Position numbers and translations under genes: made by a program. DNA of 64,000 bases from JAZKID01 sp965247525 (GTDB taxonomy: Bacteria > Pseudomonadota > Alphaproteobacteria > Rhizobiales > UBA4765): contig OZ252015.1 in the NCBI GenBank assembly GCA_965247525.1, positions 496,001 through 560,000 on the forward strand, in the 5' to 3' direction. Under the pieces are notes generated by a model that saw nothing but the letters and a program-made list of their open reading frames with translations, was not told where the DNA came from and ran no database searches. Shown one piece after another: positions 9,134-18,230 of the stretch; the first letter of the stretch is position 1; each line of letters starts with the position of its first letter.

Positions 9134-10093
9134 ATGAAAGTTGTCCTCGACCTTGATGACCTTGTCGCACAGGGTATCATCACGCCTGAAATGTCAAAAC
9201 AACTGTCCGTCGCCGCCACTCGCGATACAGGCTCGACAGCCATTAACATATTGCTTGCCTTTGGCGCTGTCGTCGTCGTCGCGGGCATCATTGCTCTCGT
9301 CCCGAATGAAAAAGTTGGCGCGCTGTTCGGCATTGCCTTTTTAGTTGCAGGATGGTTTGTCCGTCATCGCTATCTTCAGCATTGGGCAAAGCTTGGCGAC
9401 ATCTGGCTGATTGTTGGCGCGCTTCTCTTGGCGGGCTCCGTTGCTGTCATTATTCAAAACCCCTTTCCGTCCTCGATTGCTGCGGCAATTATTCTGTCAG
9501 CGATCGGATATGTTGCCAAAAGCCGGCTTCTCTTCGCGCTTGTTCCATTTGCAATCATTGGAGCGATTGGAGGCAGTACAAGTTACTGGTCGGGCTGCTA
9601 TTCAATCATCGTGCAGGAATGCACACTTACAATTCTGCTGTTTACAGGACTTGGGTTGATTGGTTGGCAAACTGTCAAAAAAACCACCGGCGACAACAGC
9701 GCCCTTGCTCTGACATTCACGCGCGTGTGCGTCATTCTGGTCAATTTTGGTTTTTGGGTCGGTTCATTATGGGGCGATACGCCAGGCGCATTATGGCGCT
9801 TTAAAGAATCCGATTATTATTCCAATCAGGAACTTTACAATCGGTTGCCTGAAATTTCATCCGCTGCATTTGCATTTGCATGGGCTGCCGCTTTGATTGT
9901 CGCAGGACTATGGGCTGCAAAAAATGGAAGACGTTTTCTTGTTAATCTGGTTGCCGTTTTTGGTGCTATTCATTTTTACACGCAGTGGTTTGAACGTTTA
10001 CAGACAACGCCTTTGACAGTTATTGCTGCTGGCATCATTACAATTGGAATTGGTCTTGCTTTATGGAAATACAATAAAAGACAGTTAAGCTAA
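9134..10093 (+). CDS. DUF2157-type polytopic membrane protein
   Basis: 319 residues. A soluble N-terminal part of about 35 residues (MKVVLDLDDLVAQGIITPEM) is followed by about nine or ten hydrophobic helices. The first are near residues 40-62 and 68-85. The pattern, a short N-terminal segment with an ILLAFGAVVVVAGIIAL first helix, matches DUF2157 inner-membrane proteins, whose function is unknown. The start is the ATG at 9134 with GGAG 7 bp upstream; in-frame sequence back to 9050 lacks a ribosome binding site. The 3' end overlaps the stop of the convergent gene at 10090 by 4 nt. Confidence 0.8.
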   Translation: MKVVLDLDDLVAQGIITPEMSKQLSVAATRDTGSTAINILLAFGAVVVVAGIIALVPNEKVGALFGIAFLVAGWFVRHRYLQHWAKLGDIWLIVGALLLAGSVAVIIQNPFPSSIAAAIILSAIGYVAKSRLLFALVPFAIIGAIGGSTSYWSGCYSIIVQECTLTILLFTGLGLIGWQTVKKTTGDNSALALTFTRVCVILVNFGFWVGSLWGDTPGALWRFKESDYYSNQELYNRLPEISSAAFAFAWAAALIVAGLWAAKNGRRFLVNLVAVFGAIHFYTQWFERLQTTPLTVIAAGIITIGIGLALWKYNKRQLS

Positions 10094-10857
10094 ACTGTGG
10101 CTGCCATTTTTGTGTAAGCCACGTCACTGGCTTTCTGGCCTAAATAATTGCCGCCATAATAAGCCGATATTCCCAATGCTGCGGCAGCAACCGTATTGGC
10201 AATGGCGCCAATACCTGTTTTTGGTGCTGCCCTTCTGCTCCACATCATGCCTGCAAACATGGATGTTGCCAGACCAGTCATCCATCCGCTCGATAGTTTT
10301 GAAACATCTCTGTCAAAGCTAAATGTTTTGTTTTTAAGATGGCCGGACTGCATGCTGGCATATGCAATACCGCACCCCATCCACAACAAGGGAACGATAT
10401 AGCTTGCCCTGCAACTCAGCTTTGCCAAAGTTGGCGATAATTTTGAAATTTTTTGTAGAGCGGGAAGTGCGGCTGGCACAAGTTTGGCAATACGCCTTGT
10501 TGCCGAGAGATCGCCTAAAATGTGCGCACCTGTATCGAGAATAAAAGGTGACGCCATTAAAGTGTTAAATCCAATCGCCATATTGGCCGCCGATTTTTCG
10601 GCGTCTGTCTTTGCGTTGGCTCTCCGCCATAAAGACGAGCCAAGATAAGCAAGCGATACGGATGTCATGGCCAGTTTCTGGCTGCATTCAGGATTGGCAA
10701 GGCCTGCAAAAAATTTTTGCGACAACCTTAATAAAGCGGGCTGTTTGGGTGCTGCGGCAGGCGCTAGCATTAATGCGCGTTTGAAAGACGGATCTGATAC
10801 ACGCAAATTTTCTGCAGAAAAGACTTTTGCAAAAGTAGATGAGACATCAACTGGCAT
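10090..10857 (-). CDS. Hypothetical membrane protein
   Basis: 255 residues, not assigned to any family. After an N-terminal soluble part of about 55 residues there are several moderately hydrophobic segments: about 60-75, 90-110, 150-165 (SYIVPLLWMGCGIAYAS), 190-205 (GWMTGLATSMFAGMMW) and 215-240 (Ala/Gly-rich). It is unusually rich in Ala, Ser and Lys for a membrane protein, so some segments may be amphipathic. There is no signal peptide. It converges on the DUF2157 gene (4-nt overlap of ends) and has the small proline-rich ORF just upstream in the same direction. Confidence 0.65.
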   Translation of the reverse strand: MPVDVSSTFAKVFSAENLRVSDPSFKRALMLAPAAAPKQPALLRLSQKFFAGLANPECSQKLAMTSVSLAYLGSSLWRRANAKTDAEKSAANMAIGFNTLMASPFILDTGAHILGDLSATRRIAKLVPAALPALQKISKLSPTLAKLSCRASYIVPLLWMGCGIAYASMQSGHLKNKTFSFDRDVSKLSSGWMTGLATSMFAGMMWSRRAAPKTGIGAIANTVAAAALGISAYYGGNYLGQKASDVAYTKMAATV

Positions 10858-10895
10858 AACGGCTTACTCAACAATTTTAAAAAGACATCGATAAA

Positions 10896-11009
10896 TTAGG
10901 CGAAAGTATCTGGCTGCGGTACGTCTTGAGGCGGCGTTACAGGCTGCAACGGATTTTCACCGGGCTGCGGTTCAAGATCAGGTTGTGCCGGTATCGGTTC
11001 TTTGGCCAT
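10896..11009 (-). CDS. Very small proline-rich protein (37 residues)
   Basis: A short minus-strand ORF with a near-perfect ribosome binding site: AAGGAG lies just upstream of the ATG at 11009. The peptide begins MAKEPIPAQPDLEPQPGENP and ends PQDVPQPDTFA. It is about one-third Pro, with many Gln/Glu/Asp and no Cys or Trp, so it is probably disordered. It ends 38 bp before the start of the membrane protein at 10857, so the two may be co-transcribed. The strong ribosome binding site and the regular PQP/PxP spacing support a real gene. Function unknown. Confidence 0.6.
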   Translation of the reverse strand: MAKEPIPAQPDLEPQPGENPLQPVTPPQDVPQPDTFA

Positions 11010-11173
11010 CGTTGTGCTCCTTGACCTTTTCAACGCGCGACGGGTCAAGAAGTTCACTGCTGACACTTCACACTTTTCGTAAGGCTTTATTGTCAGCGCA
11101 AATGAAACGCTTTTGGGAGTAGTGTCAGAAACATTTTATTCTTCAAATTTCTTTCAATCTGTTTATACGCCAG

Positions 11174-11195
11174 CTGCAAATTTTGAAATTTGCAG
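11174..11195. repeat. Perfect 10-bp palindrome arms with 2-nt centre
   Basis: CTGCAAATTT (11174-11183) and AAATTTGCAG (11186-11195) are perfect inverted repeats separated by TG. This lies downstream of the leftward yqeY-like gene and about 165 bp upstream of the small proline-rich ORF. A 2-nt loop is too tight for a stable RNA hairpin apex and no U-run follows, so a protein-binding palindrome is as likely as a terminator. Confidence 0.4.
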
Positions 11196-11258
11196 GGCTA
11201 TGTCATAACTGAAATGTATAAAAAAAGCTCAGAAAGCGGGATGTGTAAGACCCAATGT

Positions 11259-11708
11259 TTAACTTAAACGCGCTTTGATAACGGCGTTGGCTTTCGAAAA
11301 ATCCATTTTGCCGGCAAATTTTGATTTCAGTTCGGCCATAACCTTGCCCATATCTTTCATTTCCTTTGCCGCTGTTTTAGCGACGGCATCTGCAACAGCA
11401 TCATAAACTTCTTTTTCAGACATCTGCACCGGCATAAAACTTTCAAGAACGCGCAGCTCGTCATTTTCCTGATTTGCCAGTTCAATACGACCGGCTTTTG
11501 CATATATTTCTGCACTTTCATGACGCTGTTTCACCATTTTCTGTAAAATGGCGACAATGCCCGCATCATCGGTCTGCTCTTTGCCCTGCCCGCGCGCTTC
11601 GATATCCTTGTCCTTAATTGCCGCATTGATCAGGCGGATTGTGCTGGTGCGCAGCTTGTCTTGCGCCTTCATGGCATCTTTGTAAGCATTATTGAGCGTA
11701 TTGCGCAT
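11259..11708 (-). CDS. GatB/YqeY domain-containing protein
   Basis: 149 residues, the usual length for free-standing YqeY proteins. They share the helical tail domain of the aspartyl/glutamyl-tRNA amidotransferase subunit GatB; their own role is unclear. Visible landmarks are the N-terminal helix with MKAQDKLRTSTIRLINAAIKD, a KQRHESAEIYAKAGR segment, ENDELRVLESFMPVQMSE, and a C-terminal DMGKVMAELKSKFAGKMD that fits the tRNA-binding-like tail. It is divergent from carA with 87 bp between starts, as commonly seen in alphaproteobacteria. Confidence 0.92.
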   Translation of the reverse strand: MRNTLNNAYKDAMKAQDKLRTSTIRLINAAIKDKDIEARGQGKEQTDDAGIVAILQKMVKQRHESAEIYAKAGRIELANQENDELRVLESFMPVQMSEKEVYDAVADAVAKTAAKEMKDMGKVMAELKSKFAGKMDFSKANAVIKARLS

Positions 11709-11795
11709 GGAAATCCTTGGGTTAGGCGTGATGATGGCTTGCCTGTTCTGCAGGCCCGTCTATAAACTGTTCTCTTAGCCATACAAAGGAACGCC

Positions 11796-13001
11796 ATGCC
11801 GACGCAAGACCTTGCGCCAGATCTCGCACGCGCGCATTTTTCACGAAAACGCGACGCGTGTCTCGTCTTTGCATCTGGCGACGTTCTTTACGGATTTGGC
11901 ATTGGCGCGCGGGGCAGCGCTGTTGGCGAGCTCTGCTTTAACACGGCCATGACAGGCTATCAGGAAATTCTTACAGACCCGTCTTATGCCGGCCAGATCA
12001 TCACATTCACATTTCCGCATATTGGCAATACCGGCATCAATGACGAAGATATTGAAGCGCTCGATATGGATAGCGCCGGCCACGCGCTTGGCCTTGTTGT
12101 CCATGCAGATCTTACCCTGCCCTCAAACTGGCGTTCTGTTCAGTCTTTTGACGGATGGCTCAAAAAGCGGAACATGATCGGCATTTGCGGGATCGATACG
12201 CGTGCGCTTACACTTCACATTCGTGAGCACGGCATGCCAAATGTTGTGATTGCGTTCGATGAAGAACAAAAATTCGACATTCCAAAACTGAAAAATCAGG
12301 CGCGTGAATGGCATGGATTGGCAGGCGCAGATCTTGTGCCTGATGTTAGCAGTCATGCACAGTGCAGCTGGACGGAAAATGCTTGGAATAGCCAAAATAT
12401 ATCACAGCACACTACTGGGCAGAGCCATGTCGTTGTTATCGATTATGGCATCAAAAGAAATATTCTTCGCCAGCTCGTTCGCGCAGGTGCGCGTGTTACG
12501 GTCGTGCCATCAACAGCAACCACGGCCGACATTTTAATGCTGAAACCCGACGGTGTTTTTCTCTCCAACGGGCCAGGCGACCCAGCAGAGACGGGCAAAT
12601 ATGCGGTTCCAGTCATTCAAAATATTCTGGCACGACAAATTCCGCTTTTTGGGATTTGCCTTGGTCATCAGTTACTGGCGCTCGCCATTGGCGGGCAAAC
12701 ATTGAAAATGCTGCAGGGTCACCATGGCGCTAATCACCCTGTTCATGATTTGACCAGTGGAAAAGTTGAGATCACATCAATGAATCACGGGTTTGCAGTG
12801 GACCGCAAAAGCCTTCCCGACACCGCAACCGAAACGCATGTTTCACTTTTTGACCGAACAAATGCGGGACTTTCTTTGAAAGATGCACCCGCTTTTAGCG
12901 TCCAGCATCATCCTGAAGCCTCACCGGGGCCAGAGGACAGTCATTATCTGTTCGACCGTTTTATGACGATGATTGCCAGTGCCAAGAAAGTCGCAGCATG
13001 A
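11796..13001 (+). CDS. carA: Carbamoyl-phosphate synthase small (glutaminase) subunit CarA
   Basis: 401 residues. It hydrolyses glutamine and passes ammonia to CarB for carbamoyl phosphate, the precursor of arginine and pyrimidines. The N-terminal CPSase small-chain domain (about 15-160) contains FNTAMTGYQEILTDPSYAGQ. The class I glutamine amidotransferase domain has LSNGPGDP, the nucleophile Cys288 in FGICLGHQ, and the His372/Glu374 pair in QHHPEASPGP, so the triad is complete. The ATG at 11796 follows AAAGGA. Its stop overlaps the start of the next gene (ATGA), so the membrane protein gene is translationally coupled to carA and separates it from carB. Confidence 0.97.
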   Translation: MPTQDLAPDLARAHFSRKRDACLVFASGDVLYGFGIGARGSAVGELCFNTAMTGYQEILTDPSYAGQIITFTFPHIGNTGINDEDIEALDMDSAGHALGLVVHADLTLPSNWRSVQSFDGWLKKRNMIGICGIDTRALTLHIREHGMPNVVIAFDEEQKFDIPKLKNQAREWHGLAGADLVPDVSSHAQCSWTENAWNSQNISQHTTGQSHVVVIDYGIKRNILRQLVRAGARVTVVPSTATTADILMLKPDGVFLSNGPGDPAETGKYAVPVIQNILARQIPLFGICLGHQLLALAIGGQTLKMLQGHHGANHPVHDLTSGKVEITSMNHGFAVDRKSLPDTATETHVSLFDRTNAGLSLKDAPAFSVQHHPEASPGPEDSHYLFDRFMTMIASAKKVAA

Positions 13002-14293
13002 GTATTACGGGCATAGGAAAGCCTCGGTTACTTGTTTCCTGTTTTTTTCTTTTTGCTTTTCTCGCTATGGCCAGCCTGCAGCTTTTTCGGCCAACGCTGA
13101 ACCGCATTTTTCTCGATGAGACAGCGCATGCGTCTTATATTGTCCACCTCCAAAAAACCGGACATTGGTGGCCAAACCTTGAAGATTTACCAATGATCGA
13201 CAAAGGCAGTTTGGAAATAACCAACTGGCGAAAAAACTATCTTAACCACCCGCCATTTTATTACAAAGCACTCGCCATGGCTTTGCCACAACTTGAAGGG
13301 CATCCAGAATATATTCCGCTGTACAGGGCTGCAAACATTGCGTTGATTGCTTCAGCACTTTGCCTGCTTTACGCATTTGCAGCTGGGCTTAATCTTTCCC
13401 TGCTAGGTTTTTCAAGTTTTTGCGCTCTTTGTACATTCGTGCCATGGCTGCCGCTTCTCAGCGCTACGATCAGCAACGACAATCTCGGTATTTTTTCTGG
13501 AGCGCTTTCACTTTACGCCGTGCAAAGATTTCTCAAAACCCAAACCGGCTTTAACTTTTTCCTGATTTTGATTTCTGTACTGCTTGCGGCTGCAAGCAAG
13601 CTGACATGTTTTATTTTCGTTGCGGTTTTTGCATTTACGTTTCTTGCGCCGTTTTTATTCGAAAGAAAATTGAGCCGTTTTTATATTATAACAGCGGTTG
13701 CCATCATTTTCCTTTCAAGCCTGCCTTATTTTGTTTATTTTCAGTCTTATGGAAGCCCTGCACCACTTACCAGCGGTCATCTTGCTTTAATTCAAGAAAC
13801 TTCAGAACAGTTAGGCTGGGCAAATAGCGAAAAAATGTCACCACTGTTTTTTGTCGTTTCGTTTTTCTTTTTTCTTACAACTTTGTGGAGCGATACTCCT
13901 CTTACAAATGGTTTTACAATCGCAATTTCTGTCTGTGTCTTTACGTTAATGGTTTTATTCTCGGTTGTTTTTGTGAAAGCTATTTTTCGATATTTCGGAA
14001 GCAGTCACCAAAAGAATTTGGTATTGGCTGCAGGTGGAATCAGCCTTGGCATTACGTTACTTCTGCATGTGCTTTGGAGCTATAAGCATCACGTCACCTA
14101 TGGATACATTTTAGGCGCTTACCCACGATATTACTATCCCGCACTCGGACTAATCGCATACGCATTGATTGAATTTTTTCAACCAATGCAGCCAAGGTTT
14201 AGAAAATTGGGTTACAGCATTTTAATTTTATTGCCGATCATTTTTATGGCGTCCAGTTTTTCGCATTTTCTTCTTAACGATATCACACAATAA
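12998..14293 (+). CDS. Polytopic membrane protein, GT-C glycosyltransferase-like
   Basis: 431 residues with about ten to twelve hydrophobic segments, starting with one near residues 10-30. A large first loop carries LDETAHASYI (about residues 42-51) and NHPPFYY. An acidic pair after the first membrane helix is the typical metal/lipid-phosphate site of GT-C enzymes such as the ArnT/PMT and DUF2142 families, which use polyprenyl-phosphate sugars. That makes a lipid-linked glycosyltransferase the best guess, but no family is certain. The coding sequence looks more AT-rich than the flanking carA and carB. It overlaps carA by 4 nt and ends 9 bp before carB, so it must be in the carAB transcript. 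Confidence 0.75.
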   Translation: MSITGIGKPRLLVSCFFLFAFLAMASLQLFRPTLNRIFLDETAHASYIVHLQKTGHWWPNLEDLPMIDKGSLEITNWRKNYLNHPPFYYKALAMALPQLEGHPEYIPLYRAANIALIASALCLLYAFAAGLNLSLLGFSSFCALCTFVPWLPLLSATISNDNLGIFSGALSLYAVQRFLKTQTGFNFFLILISVLLAAASKLTCFIFVAVFAFTFLAPFLFERKLSRFYIITAVAIIFLSSLPYFVYFQSYGSPAPLTSGHLALIQETSEQLGWANSEKMSPLFFVVSFFFFLTTLWSDTPLTNGFTIAISVCVFTLMVLFSVVFVKAIFRYFGSSHQKNLVLAAGGISLGITLLLHVLWSYKHHVTYGYILGAYPRYYYPALGLIAYALIEFFQPMQPRFRKLGYSILILLPIIFMASSFSHFLLNDITQ

Positions 14294-14302
14294 GGACTTC
14301 AC

Positions 14303-17300
14303 ATGCCACGCCGCACTGACATTAAATCCATCCTCGTCATTGGCGCTGGGCCAATTGTTATTGGGCAAGCGTGCGAGTTTGATTATTCAGGAACGCAGGC
14401 GATCAAGGCCTTGCGTGAAGACGGCTACCGCATTGTTTTGGTCAACTCAAATCCCGCCACGATCATGACTGATCCTGACCTTGCCGATGCAACTTATATC
14501 GAACCGATCACACCTGATATCATCACAAAAATTATCGAAAAAGAGAGACCGGACGCCCTGCTGCCGACAATGGGCGGGCAGACCGCTCTCAACGCTGCTC
14601 TCAGTTTGAAAAAAATGGGCACGCTTGCAAAATACAATGTCGAGATGATTGGCGCCTCATCGGAAGCCATCGATAAAGCTGAAGACCGTTTGTTGTTTAA
14701 ACAAGCGATGGATAAAATCGGCCTTGAGAGTGCGCGCTCACATCATGTCAAAACACTGATTAATGCACTGCGCGCTTTGGAAGATATTGGCCTGCCTGCC
14801 ATTATCCGCCCTTCTTTTACGCTCGGCGGCACAGGCGGCGGCATCGCTTACAACCGCGAAGAGTTTATCGAGATTGTTGAGCGCGGCATTGATGCCTCGC
14901 CGACCAATGAAGTGCTCATTGAGGAAAGTGTGCTTGGCTGGAAAGAATATGAAATGGAGGTGGTGCGCGATAAAAACGACAATTGCATCATCATCTGTTC
15001 CATTGAAAATATTGACCCGATGGGCATTCATACAGGCGACAGTATCACCGTCGCACCCGCTTTGACCCTGACGGACAAAGAATATCAGCGGATGCGCAAC
15101 GCATCAATTGCCGTGCTTCGCGAAATTGGCGTCGAAACCGGTGGGAGCAACGTGCAGTTTGCAATTAATCCTGCCGATGGCCGCATGATCGTGATTGAAA
15201 TGAACCCGCGCGTGTCGCGCTCATCGGCGCTGGCCTCAAAGGCAACTGGCTTTCCCATTGCAAAGGTGGCAGCAAAACTTGCAGTTGGGTACACGCTTGA
15301 TGAAATTTCAAATGACATTACCGGCGGCGTAACGCCTGCAGCTTTTGAGCCGACCATTGATTACATTGTCACCAAAATGCCGCGCTTTAATTTTGAAAAA
15401 TTTCCCGGTTCTGAGCCAGTGCTGACAACCTCAATGAAATCGGTCGGCGAAGTAATGGCGATGGGACGCTCGTTTCAGGAGTCCTTACAAAAAGCGCTGC
15501 GTGGTCTTGAGCTTGGCTATACGGGCTTCAACGAGGTTGAAATTGAAGGCCTCGGCGTTGGTGATGACGCAACAGCCCTTCGCATTGCGCTAGGGCAACC
15601 GCGCCCCGACCGGTTGATGAAACTGGCGCAGGCACTGCGCCTTGGCATGAGCGTTGATGACATTCACGAGGCCTGCCGCATTGATCCGTGGTTCATTCGC
15701 CAGATCAAAGATCTTATCGACGTTGAAGCCGTTATAAAAGCGCGCGGCCTGCCAACGGACGCAGAGGAATTACGCTCGCTCAAAGCCATGGGATTCTCAG
15801 ACGCGCGTCTTGCAGAACTGACAGACACAATTGAAACCGAACTGCGTAAGTATCGCCAAAATTTAAACGTGACGCCAGCCTATAAAAGGATTGATAGCTG
15901 CGCTGGCGAGTTTCGCGCCCCAACGGCCTACATGTATTCAACCTATGAATCGCCTTTCTTTGACGGAAAGGTTGCCGATGAATCGCAACCGACAGACAAA
16001 CGCAAAGTCGTCATCCTCGGCGGCGGACCAAACCGGATTGGCCAAGGAATCGAGTTTGACTATTGCTGCTGTCATGCAGCCTTTGCACTGCAGGATGCGG
16101 GCTTCGAGACCATTATGATCAACTGCAATCCGGAAACCGTTTCGACAGATTACGACACGTCAGACCGGCTTTATTTTGAACCGCTGACACAGGAGGATGT
16201 TCTCGAAGTGCTGGCTAAAGAACAGCAAAACGGAACGCTGCATGGTGTTATCTTGCAGTTTGGCGGGCAAACACCTTTAAAACTCGCGCGTGCGCTTGAA
16301 GCGGCCGAAATTTCCATTCTCGGCACGACGCCCGACGCGATTGATCTTGCAGAAGACCGCGACCGTTTTAAACAGCTGATTGAAAAACTGAAACTACGCC
16401 AGCCCAGAAGCGCAATTGCATATTCGCTGGCGCAAGGCCGGGTTGTTGCCCGTCAAATTGGCTTTCCGCTTGTGGTACGGCCATCTTACGTCTTGGGCGG
16501 GCGCGCAATGGCTGTTTTACATGATGAAGCTGCGTTTGAAGACTATCTGCAAATTACACTTCCCGCTTTAGTGCCGCCTGATATCCAGATGAAATTTCGC
16601 GGCGACAAAGCAGCACAGATTGATCATGTGCTCGCCACCAACGCCCTTCTGTTTGATGAATATCTTGTCGACGCCACCGAGATCGATGTCGATGTCTTGA
16701 GCGATGGCAAAGATACATTTGTATGCGGGGTCATGGAGCACATTGAGGAAGCGGGCGTCCATTCCGGCGACAGCGCCTGTTCGCTACCGCCGCATTCATT
16801 AAAAGACGAGATGATCGCCCGCCTTGAGCACCAGTCCAGCGCTTTGGCGCTGGCGCTGAATGTGGTCGGGCTGATGAATGTCCAATATGCGATCAAGGAT
16901 GGCGACATCTATATTCTTGAGGTCAATCCGCGAGCGTCCCGTACCGTACCATTTGTCGCCAAAACCATTGGTATTCCGATTGCCAAGATCGCAGCGCAGG
17001 TGATGGCCGGGCAATCTCTGAAAAGTTTCAATCTGCAAAAGCCGAAACTTCGGCATATTGCCGTCAAAGAATCCGTGTTTCCGTTTGCCCGCTTTCCTGA
17101 GGTTGACATTGTTCTTGGCCCAGAAATGCGTTCAACCGGCGAAATCATGGGTCTTGATACGGACTACGCCATTGCCTTTGCCAAATCACAGCTCGCGGGC
17201 GGCACCAAGGTGCCATTAAGCGGAACGGTGTTTGTTTCAATGAAAAATGCAGACAAACCGCGTATCCTTGAAACGGTGCAACTTCTTGAAAACATTGGCT

Positions 17301-17623
17301 TTAATATTGTTGCGACGGGTGGCACCGCATCTTTCCTGATTGACAAGGGCGTCAAGGCGCGCAAGATTAACAAAGTTCTGGAAGGGCGGCCCCATATCGT
17401 GGACGCCATTAAGAACGGGGAAATCTCGCTGATGTTCAATACCACCGAAGGCGCAAGATCGCTCGCGGATTCGCGTTCACTTCGCCGCGCAGCTCTGATG
17501 CATAAAGTGCCTTATTACACGACATTGTCTGGCGGCATTGCTGCTGCGCGTGGAATAAAAGCAATGAAGTCAGGTGAGCTTGGCGTTCGCTCCTTGCAGG
17601 ATTACATCGCACAACCCAAATAA
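14303..17623 (+). CDS. carB: Carbamoyl-phosphate synthase large subunit CarB
   Basis: 1106 residues, full length. The two homologous ATP-grasp halves are clear. The N-terminal half (about 1-550) begins with SILVIGAGPIVIGQACEFDY and contains RPSFTLGGTGGGIAYN and the ATP-grasp tail VIEMNPRVSRSSALASKATG. The C-terminal half begins near residue 565 with VVILGGGPNRIGQGIEFDYC and has RPSYVLGGRAMAV and ILEVNPRASRTVPFVAKTIG. An MGS-like allosteric domain closes the protein, with VATGGTASFLIDKGV near residue 1010. It condenses bicarbonate, ammonia from CarA and two ATP into carbamoyl phosphate. Only the small membrane-protein gene separates it from carA. Confidence 0.98.
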   Translation: MPRRTDIKSILVIGAGPIVIGQACEFDYSGTQAIKALREDGYRIVLVNSNPATIMTDPDLADATYIEPITPDIITKIIEKERPDALLPTMGGQTALNAALSLKKMGTLAKYNVEMIGASSEAIDKAEDRLLFKQAMDKIGLESARSHHVKTLINALRALEDIGLPAIIRPSFTLGGTGGGIAYNREEFIEIVERGIDASPTNEVLIEESVLGWKEYEMEVVRDKNDNCIIICSIENIDPMGIHTGDSITVAPALTLTDKEYQRMRNASIAVLREIGVETGGSNVQFAINPADGRMIVIEMNPRVSRSSALASKATGFPIAKVAAKLAVGYTLDEISNDITGGVTPAAFEPTIDYIVTKMPRFNFEKFPGSEPVLTTSMKSVGEVMAMGRSFQESLQKALRGLELGYTGFNEVEIEGLGVGDDATALRIALGQPRPDRLMKLAQALRLGMSVDDIHEACRIDPWFIRQIKDLIDVEAVIKARGLPTDAEELRSLKAMGFSDARLAELTDTIETELRKYRQNLNVTPAYKRIDSCAGEFRAPTAYMYSTYESPFFDGKVADESQPTDKRKVVILGGGPNRIGQGIEFDYCCCHAAFALQDAGFETIMINCNPETVSTDYDTSDRLYFEPLTQEDVLEVLAKEQQNGTLHGVILQFGGQTPLKLARALEAAEISILGTTPDAIDLAEDRDRFKQLIEKLKLRQPRSAIAYSLAQGRVVARQIGFPLVVRPSYVLGGRAMAVLHDEAAFEDYLQITLPALVPPDIQMKFRGDKAAQIDHVLATNALLFDEYLVDATEIDVDVLSDGKDTFVCGVMEHIEEAGVHSGDSACSLPPHSLKDEMIARLEHQSSALALALNVVGLMNVQYAIKDGDIYILEVNPRASRTVPFVAKTIGIPIAKIAAQVMAGQSLKSFNLQKPKLRHIAVKESVFPFARFPEVDIVLGPEMRSTGEIMGLDTDYAIAFAKSQLAGGTKVPLSGTVFVSMKNADKPRILETVQLLENIGFNIVATGGTASFLIDKGVKARKINKVLEGRPHIVDAIKNGEISLMFNTTEGARSLADSRSLRRAALMHKVPYYTTLSGGIAAARGIKAMKSGELGVRSLQDYIAQPK

Positions 17624-17696
17624 AGCCCATTGTTTTCTGGGGCCGGCGTAAATGCGTTGGCTCTGTTTTTATTGAATCGAACTGAAAGGCACGACC

Positions 17697-18170
17697 ATGG
17701 AAATGATTCCAATGACTGACGAAGGCCACAAGCAGCTGCACGTCGAGCTGCATCGTCTTCAGGCAGAAGAACGCCCGCGCATTATCGAAGCCATTTCGGA
17801 AGCGCGCAGCCATGGTGATCTGTCGGAAAATGCAGAATATCATGCGGCCAAAGAAGCGCAGGGCATGAATGAAGCGAAGATTGCCGAGCTTGAAGACAAG
17901 CTGTCGCGCGCTGAAGTCATTGATGTCAGCAAGCTGTCCGGCAAGCACATCACTTTTGGTGCAACGGCGCATCTGGTAGATGAGGACACTGAAGAAAAGA
18001 AAAAATTCAAAATTGTTGGCGAAATGGAAGCCGACGCCAAACAGGGTCGCATTTCCATTACCTCGCCCATCGCACGCGCGCTGATTGGCAAAGGCAAAGG
18101 CGATGTGGTTGAGGTTACAACGCCTGGCGGCGCTAAAAGCTATGAAGTCATGAAGGTTGAATTCAAATAA
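17697..18170 (+). CDS. greA: Transcription elongation factor GreA
   Basis: 157 residues, the standard length. The N-terminal coiled coil (about 1-75) has the tip motif DLSENAEYHAAKEAQ; the two acidic tip residues (D and E of DLSENAEY) enter the RNA polymerase secondary channel and stimulate cleavage of backtracked RNA. The C-terminal FKBP-like domain ends with ITSPIARALIGKGKGDVVEV, which is diagnostic. The ATG at 17697 (MEMIPMTDEGH) matches the family start. It lies 73 bp after carB and is followed by a strong terminator. Confidence 0.97.
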   Translation: MEMIPMTDEGHKQLHVELHRLQAEERPRIIEAISEARSHGDLSENAEYHAAKEAQGMNEAKIAELEDKLSRAEVIDVSKLSGKHITFGATAHLVDEDTEEKKKFKIVGEMEADAKQGRISITSPIARALIGKGKGDVVEVTTPGGAKSYEVMKVEFK

Positions 18171-18198
18171 GATTGAGAATTTTCTCTTTAACACTGTT

Positions 18199-18222
18199 CA
18201 TGCCCGCCGCGTTGCGGGCATG
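18199..18222 (+). terminator. Intrinsic terminator after greA
   Basis: CATGCCCGC (18199-18207) pairs with GCGGGCATG (18214-18222), a 9-bp GC-rich stem with a 6-nt loop, followed by TTTTGTTT. It is a good rho-independent terminator for the carA-greA side. The start codon of the next gene lies only 8 bp beyond the stem, so the hairpin could also influence translation of that gene. Confidence 0.75.
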
Positions 18223-18230
18223 TTTTGTTT

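Noticed and set aside
17436..18194. A 252-codon leftward open frame opposite greA
   Set aside because: It lies wholly antisense to the carB end and greA. The peptide is His/Phe/Cys-rich without a domain, as expected for the reverse frame of a high-quality gene.
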